Shown here: positions 31,442 through 35,034 of the stretch, piece by piece
Position numbering within the stretch: the first letter of the stretch is position 1
Layout of the letters: every line of letters starts with the position of its first letter
NCBI GenBank assembly: GCA_022787425.1
Contig: JALFWB010000028.1
Span: forward strand, 1-35,034
DNA from: Akkermansia sp.
GTDB lineage: Bacteria; Verrucomicrobiota; Verrucomicrobiia; Verrucomicrobiales; Akkermansiaceae
Direction of reading: 5' to 3'
DNA: 35,034 bases
Position numbers and translations under genes: made by a program
The notes under the pieces: generated by a model
Told to the model about the DNA's origin: nothing
Database searches by the model: none
Seen by the model: the letters and a program-made list of their open reading frames with translations, nothing else

Positions 31442-32536
31442 ATGAACAATCGCATAGATACCTATTTCCAAATGCTGGTGGACCAAGGCGGCTCCGACTT
31501 GCACCTCTCCGAGGGCGAGCCCCCGAAGATCCGCGTGCACGGCGAGATCACGCCCGTAGAGGACACCCCGCTGAGCCACGAGGACATGATCGAGCTGATG
31601 GAACCCATCTGCCCGCCCAAGCTCTGGCAGGAGTTCACGGCCGGCGGCGATGCGGACTTTGCTTACGAGATGAACGAGCAATCCCGCTTCCGCTGCAACT
31701 ACATGAAGCAACAGCGCGGCTACTGCTGCGTGTTCCGTCTCATTCCCACCAAGATTCTGACGCTGGAGCAGCTCAACGTGCCGGAGCAGATCAAGCGCTT
31801 CGGCGAGATGCGTGCCGGGCTGGTGCTGGTTACGGGGCCCACCGGTTCCGGTAAGTCAACCACGCTGGCAGCGTTGATCGATTATATCAACACCAACTTC
31901 TCCCGCCACATCATCACGGTGGAGGAGCCCATTGAGTTCGTTCACCCCTCCAAGAAGAGCATCATCACCCAGCGCGAGGTGCCCACCAACTGCGCCACCT
32001 TCGCGGACGGCCTGCGCGCCTCCCTGCGCGAGGATACGGACATTGTGCTGGTGGGTGAGATGCGTGACCTGGAGACCATCTCGCTGGCCCTCACGGCAGC
32101 GGAGACGGGGCTGCTGGTGTTCGGCACGCTGCATACGAATAACGCTCGCAAGACGGTGGACCGCATCATCGACGTGTTCCCGGCGGAGCAGCAGGCCCAA
32201 GCCCGCACGATGTTGGCGGGCTCGCTGCGCGGTGTGGTGGCCCAGCTGCTCATGAAACGCTGCGACAAGCCCGGGCGCGTGGCCGTCAACGAAATTCTCT
32301 TTGCAACCCCCGCCGTCTCCGCCATCATCCGTGAGGGTGCCACGCAGAAACTGGCGGACGTGATTGTGGGCGGCAAGCAGATGGGCATGCAGTTTATGGA
32401 CGATGCCATTTGGCAGAAGCTGCAGCAGGGGCTCGTCTCCCCGGAGGAGGCGTACATGAAGGCCATCGACAAGGCCCGCTTTAAGAACTTCCTGCCGCCG
32501 GAGTCCGCCGCCCTGGCTAACGCAGGCGGGGCATAA
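31442..32536 (+). CDS. pilT: Twitching motility / pilus retraction ATPase PilT
   Basis: The 364-residue protein has the full PilT layout. The N-terminal domain has SDLHLSEGEPPKIRVHGEI and DADFAYEMNEQSRFRCNYMKQQ. The ATPase has Walker A GPTGSGKST (132-140), the Asp box TVEEPIEFVH, Walker B IVLVGEMRDLETI, the His box FGTLHT and the C-terminal helix pair ending with YMKAIDKARFKNFLPPES. PilT hydrolyses ATP as a hexamer to retract type IV pili. It lies 35 bases after the longer paralogue and is probably co-transcribed; both genes end at the terminator at 32564. The pseudopilins at 16742-19288 could be linked to the same machinery, although no pilB or pilC is in the window. Confidence 0.93.
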   Translation: MNNRIDTYFQMLVDQGGSDLHLSEGEPPKIRVHGEITPVEDTPLSHEDMIELMEPICPPKLWQEFTAGGDADFAYEMNEQSRFRCNYMKQQRGYCCVFRLIPTKILTLEQLNVPEQIKRFGEMRAGLVLVTGPTGSGKSTTLAALIDYINTNFSRHIITVEEPIEFVHPSKKSIITQREVPTNCATFADGLRASLREDTDIVLVGEMRDLETISLALTAAETGLLVFGTLHTNNARKTVDRIIDVFPAEQQAQARTMLAGSLRGVVAQLLMKRCDKPGRVAVNEILFATPAVSAIIREGATQKLADVIVGGKQMGMQFMDDAIWQKLQQGLVSPEEAYMKAIDKARFKNFLPPESAALANAGGA

Positions 32537-32563
32537 GACCCCGCCGCCGCGCGGCTGTACCGT

Positions 32564-32607
32564 CCCCGCTGTGTGTCCGCCCGGGCAGACAGCGGGGCGC
32601 GGTTTTA
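32564..32607 (+). terminator. Strong terminator of the pilT pair
   Basis: CCCCGCTGT (32564-32572) pairs perfectly with ACAGCGGGG (32589-32597). An inner GCCCGGGC element is present and GGTTTTA follows. Its end touches the stop region of the convergent gene at 32608. Confidence 0.75.
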
Positions 32608-33459
32608 TCAGCGCAGCCCCTCGGCAATGCTGCGCAGGTTGAAGAGGAAGACGGCAGAGTAGGTGGTGTAGCCCTTCGCGTAGCCGTCTTGGATGAGCTC
32701 ACCCACCTTGGCCCCGGTCTGTTCCGCCATATTCTGCACCAAGCGATGCCCGCCGAAGGCCTCCGCAAAAAGGCAGGGGACCTTCTTTTTACGCAGCGTG
32801 GCCAGAATGTCGGCCAGGTGGGCGGTGTTCCCCAAGTCCTCATGCGACACACCGCATATGGACAGGGGGGTAAAGCCGTAGGCCTCGCAGAAGTGGCAGA
32901 GGGCCGCGTGCTCCGTTACCAGCACCCGCCGCTCGGGCGGGATGCTCTGCAGCATCAGCCGCGCCTGCCGGTCCAGCTTGTCCATCCGGGCCGCATAGCG
33001 TTGACGATTGGCCGAGAAGGTCGCCGCATGTGCCGGGGCGGCCTGCCGCAGGGCCTCCAGCAGCACCAGCGAGGCACGCTTCATGTTCGCCGGCGTGTTC
33101 CACCAATGCGGGTCCGCGATGCGGGTGCCGGGCAGGTACACATCCGGCAGGGAATCGCCGAGGGCCAGCACAGGCACGCCGCCCAGGGACTCCCGGAGGT
33201 CATCCAAGTAGGGCTCCAGTCCCTTGCCGCAGGCCAGCACCATCTTGCTGCCGGCCGCCGCCGCTATCTGCTTCCCGCCGGGCTCAAAGGCGTGCAGGGC
33301 CCCATTCTCCGGCATCAGCGGCGCCACTTCCACCGCATCCCCGCCCAGGGCCTGCGCCATCTCCGTGAGCAGGGGGTGCAGGGTGGCAATTTTCAGCTCC
33401 GCTGCGGGGCAAAGCCACACCGTCAGCACAGCCGTCAGCAGCATCATGAGTTTTCGCAT
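32608..33459 (-). CDS. Metal-binding periplasmic protein (TroA/ZnuA family), orphan
   Basis: The product has 283 residues. The signal peptide [20 protein letters not shown] is followed by a mature start [20 protein letters not shown], typical of cluster A-I solute-binding proteins. Candidate ligands in order are H56 (ALHAFEP), H118 (DPHWWNT), H183/H189 (TEHAALCHF) and a late acid (LIQDGY near 258). There is no His-rich loop of the kind found in many ZnuA proteins. No ABC permease or ATPase gene is adjacent, so the transporter would be elsewhere or the protein acts as a metal chaperone. An extended -10 element six bases before the ATG supports the start. Zn or Mn specificity cannot be told. 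Confidence 0.85.
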   Translation of the reverse strand: MRKLMMLLTAVLTVWLCPAAELKIATLHPLLTEMAQALGGDAVEVAPLMPENGALHAFEPGGKQIAAAAGSKMVLACGKGLEPYLDDLRESLGGVPVLALGDSLPDVYLPGTRIADPHWWNTPANMKRASLVLLEALRQAAPAHAATFSANRQRYAARMDKLDRQARLMLQSIPPERRVLVTEHAALCHFCEAYGFTPLSICGVSHEDLGNTAHLADILATLRKKKVPCLFAEAFGGHRLVQNMAEQTGAKVGELIQDGYAKGYTTYSAVFLFNLRSIAEGLR

Positions 33460-33465
33460 GCTCCC

Positions 33466-33474
33466 ATTGTATCA
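33466..33474 (-). promoter_or_regulatory. Extended -10 promoter of the TroA-like gene, leaderless type
   Basis: Minus strand TGATACAAT (TGnTACAAT) with TACAAT at 33471-33466 ends 6 nt before the ATG at 33459. No good -35 box is visible at 17 nt. Confidence 0.55.
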
Positions 33475-33534
33475 TCCCTGTCAAGCTCCGAGGGCGTATG
33501 ATGCAAAAAAACGCCCCGCTGCCTCATTTTCAGG

Positions 33535-33563
33535 TTGCAAATCCGCCCCGAACGTGCTATTTT
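33535..33563 (+). promoter_or_regulatory. pckG promoter
   Basis: TTGCAA (33535-33540), 17-nt spacer, TATTTT (33558-33563), then 9 nt (AAGGTCGCC) to the ATG at 33573. AAGG could serve as a Shine-Dalgarno site only if transcription started unusually close to the -10 box. Confidence 0.6.
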
Positions 33564-33572
33564 AAGGTCGCC

Positions 33573-35034
33573 ATGAAAATTACTGGTACAACTCACAAGA
33601 AGGCCGCTGAGTGGGTGGAGCAGGTCCGCCAACTCTGCAAGCCGGATTCCGTCTACTGGTGCGATGGGTCCGACGAGGAAAACACTCAGCTGTGCGACAT
33701 GCTGGTTGAAAAAGGCACCTACATTCGTTTGAACCCGGAGAAGCGCCCCGGCTGCTTCCTGGCTCGTTCCACTCCTTCCGACGTGGCTCGTGTGGAGGAG
33801 CGTACCTTCATCTGCTCCGAGAAGCAGGAGGACGCCGGCCCCACCAACAACTGGAAGTCCCCGGCAGAGATGAAAGCCATTCTCAACGGCTTCCTCGACG
33901 GCTGCATGAAGGGTCGTACCATGTATGTCATCCCCTTCTGCATGGGCCCGCTCGACTCTCCCCTTGCTAAGATCGGCATCGAGATCACCGACTCCGCTTA
34001 CGTGGTCACCAACATGCGCATCATGACCATCATGGGCGCTCAGGTGCTCAAGCGCTTGGAGGACGAGACCCAGGGCGGCGGCAATCCCAAGCGTGACGGC
34101 TACGGCGACTTCGTGCCCTGCCTGCACACCGTCGGTGCTCCCCTTGAGCCCGGTCAGGAGGACGTTACCTGGCCCTGCAACAACGAGGAGAAGTACATCT
34201 GCCACTTCCCGGAGACCGGCGAGATCATCTCCTACGGTTCCGGTTACGGTGGTAACGCTCTGCTCGGCAAGAAGTGCCTTGCTCTGCGCATCGCCACCAA
34301 CATCGCCCGCCGCAACGGCTGGATGGCTGAGCACATGCTCATCCTCGGCGTCACCGATCCCCAGGGCCGTAAGTCCTACATCACCGGTGCCTTCCCCTCC
34401 GCCTGCGGTAAGACCAACCTGGCCATGCTCGTTCCCCCGGCTCCGCTCAAGGAGAAGGGCTGGAAGACCAGCATCATCGGCGACGATATCGCCTGGATCT
34501 GGCCGCATGAGGACGGTACCTTCCATGCCATCAACCCGGAGAACGGCTACTTCGGCGTGGCTCCCGGCACCTCCTACAAGACCAACCCCATCGCCATGGA
34601 CACCATTAAGAAGAACGTCATCTTCACGAACGTCGGCCTGACCGACGACGGTGACGTTTGGTGGGAGGGCATGGACGGCGAGGCTCCCGCTCACGCCATC
34701 GACTGGCAGGGCAACGACTGGACGCCGGACTGCGGCCGCAAGTGCGCTCACCCGAACAGCCGCTTCACCGCTCCCGCTTCCCAGTGCCCGACGCTGGATC
34801 CGGAGTACTACAACCCGGAGGGTGTGTCCATCTCTGCCTTCCTCTTCGGTGGCCGCCGCGCTACCACCATGCCGCTCGTCTTCCAGTCCCGCGATTGGAA
34901 CCACGGCGTGTACGTGGGTGCTACCATGGGCTCCGAGATGACCGCCGCTGCCTTCGGTAAGATCGGTCAGGTTCGCCGCGACCCGATGGCCATGAAGCCC
35001 TTCATCGGCTACAACGTGGGCGATTACTGGCAGC
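33573..35034 (+). CDS. pckG: Phosphoenolpyruvate carboxykinase (GTP), 3' end beyond window
   Basis: PckG interconverts oxaloacetate and phosphoenolpyruvate with GTP/GDP. The first 487 residues are visible from ATG 33573 and the frame is open at the window edge. Family motifs are clear: [10 protein letters not shown] near the N terminus, [12 protein letters not shown], the [16 protein letters not shown] segment, the P-loop [12 protein letters not shown] (about 273-284), GDDIAW (metal site, about 303-308), APGTS and the [11 protein letters not shown] region. GTP-type rather than ATP-type follows from these blocks. Codon use is strongly biased to a few codons (GGT, AAG, CGC, ACC), as expected for a highly expressed gene. 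It is divergent from the TroA-like gene. Confidence 0.96.
   Translation, partial: MKITGTTHKKAAEWVEQVRQLCKPDSVYWCDGSDEENTQLCDMLVEKGTYIRLNPEKRPGCFLARSTPSDVARVEERTFICSEKQEDAGPTNNWKSPAEMKAILNGFLDGCMKGRTMYVIPFCMGPLDSPLAKIGIEITDSAYVVTNMRIMTIMGAQVLKRLEDETQGGGNPKRDGYGDFVPCLHTVGAPLEPGQEDVTWPCNNEEKYICHFPETGEIISYGSGYGGNALLGKKCLALRIATNIARRNGWMAEHMLILGVTDPQGRKSYITGAFPSACGKTNLAMLVPPAPLKEKGWKTSIIGDDIAWIWPHEDGTFHAINPENGYFGVAPGTSYKTNPIAMDTIKKNVIFTNVGLTDDGDVWWEGMDGEAPAHAIDWQGNDWTPDCGRKCAHPNSRFTAPASQCPTLDPEYYNPEGVSISAFLFGGRRATTMPLVFQSRDWNHGVYVGATMGSEMTAAAFGKIGQVRRDPMAMKPFIGYNVGDYWQ

Noticed and set aside
33466..33485. TTGACA seven bases before TACAAT as -35 of the TroA-like gene
   Set aside because: The spacing is far too short for a sigma70-type promoter; the extended -10 element explains the site better.
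33444..34904. 486-codon open frame on the minus strand
   Set aside because: It is antisense to pckG. Its Val/Gly/Leu-rich sequence has no family pattern and the sense frame is certain.

Overview
The window looks like a chromosomal segment of a Verrucomicrobiota bacterium, possibly an Akkermansia relative. The pointers are a run of three GFTLxE pseudopilins resembling the Verru_Chthon cassette families, two PilT-type ATPases, a GTP-type PEP carboxykinase and a GC-rich core with AT-rich accessory patches. The taxonomy is inferred from gene content only.

Layout. 1-228: end of an ISL3-like transposase. 254-2801 (minus): a small secreted repeat protein, then a tight operon uspA-like / ymdB-family phosphodiesterase / tcdA. 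2850-9520: an accessory island, mostly AT-rich. It holds two copies of a ~130-bp repeat, a possible lipoprotein, a modular lytic-transglycosylase-like protein, an RHS fragment, an inverted pair of hairpin-promoter-leader cassettes, an orphan membrane protein, a probable group II intron remnant and a broken IS30-family transposase. 9662-11482 (plus): a phosphoethanolamine-transferase-like membrane enzyme. 11636-19288 (minus): three pseudopilins, a lipoate-ligase-like protein, a NUDIX domain fused to a degenerate PPK2-like domain, and mfd from its own promoter. 19438-23605: uppP, a decayed type I restriction subunit (minus), an orphan RelE/ParE-like protein, an ABC-2 permease and a Sel1-repeat protein. 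23727-25492: tRNA-Ser(CGA), two orphans (one a lipoprotein) and dciA-like (minus). 25555-29856: ferredoxin (minus), a single-pass membrane protein, lnt and a large lipoprotein. 30009-32536: two pilT-like ATPases ending at a strong terminator. 32608-33459: an orphan metal-binding TroA/ZnuA-type protein (minus). 33573-end: pckG, cut by the window edge.

Themes. Envelope functions dominate: lipid-carrier recycling (uppP), lipoprotein maturation (lnt) beside several lipoproteins, lipid-head-group modification, and a pseudopilin/PilT system. The most general sequence signal is promoter placement. At many genes a recognisable -35/-10 pair ends only 6-11 nt before the start codon, with no room for a Shine-Dalgarno leader. 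This suggests leaderless or near-leaderless mRNAs are common in this genome. Besides that, the best candidates for undescribed biology are the possible muramidase effector/immunity pair at 3023-5907 with its duplicated promoter cassette, the NUDIX/pseudo-PPK2 fusion, and the PilT paralogue with a duplicated N-terminal domain.
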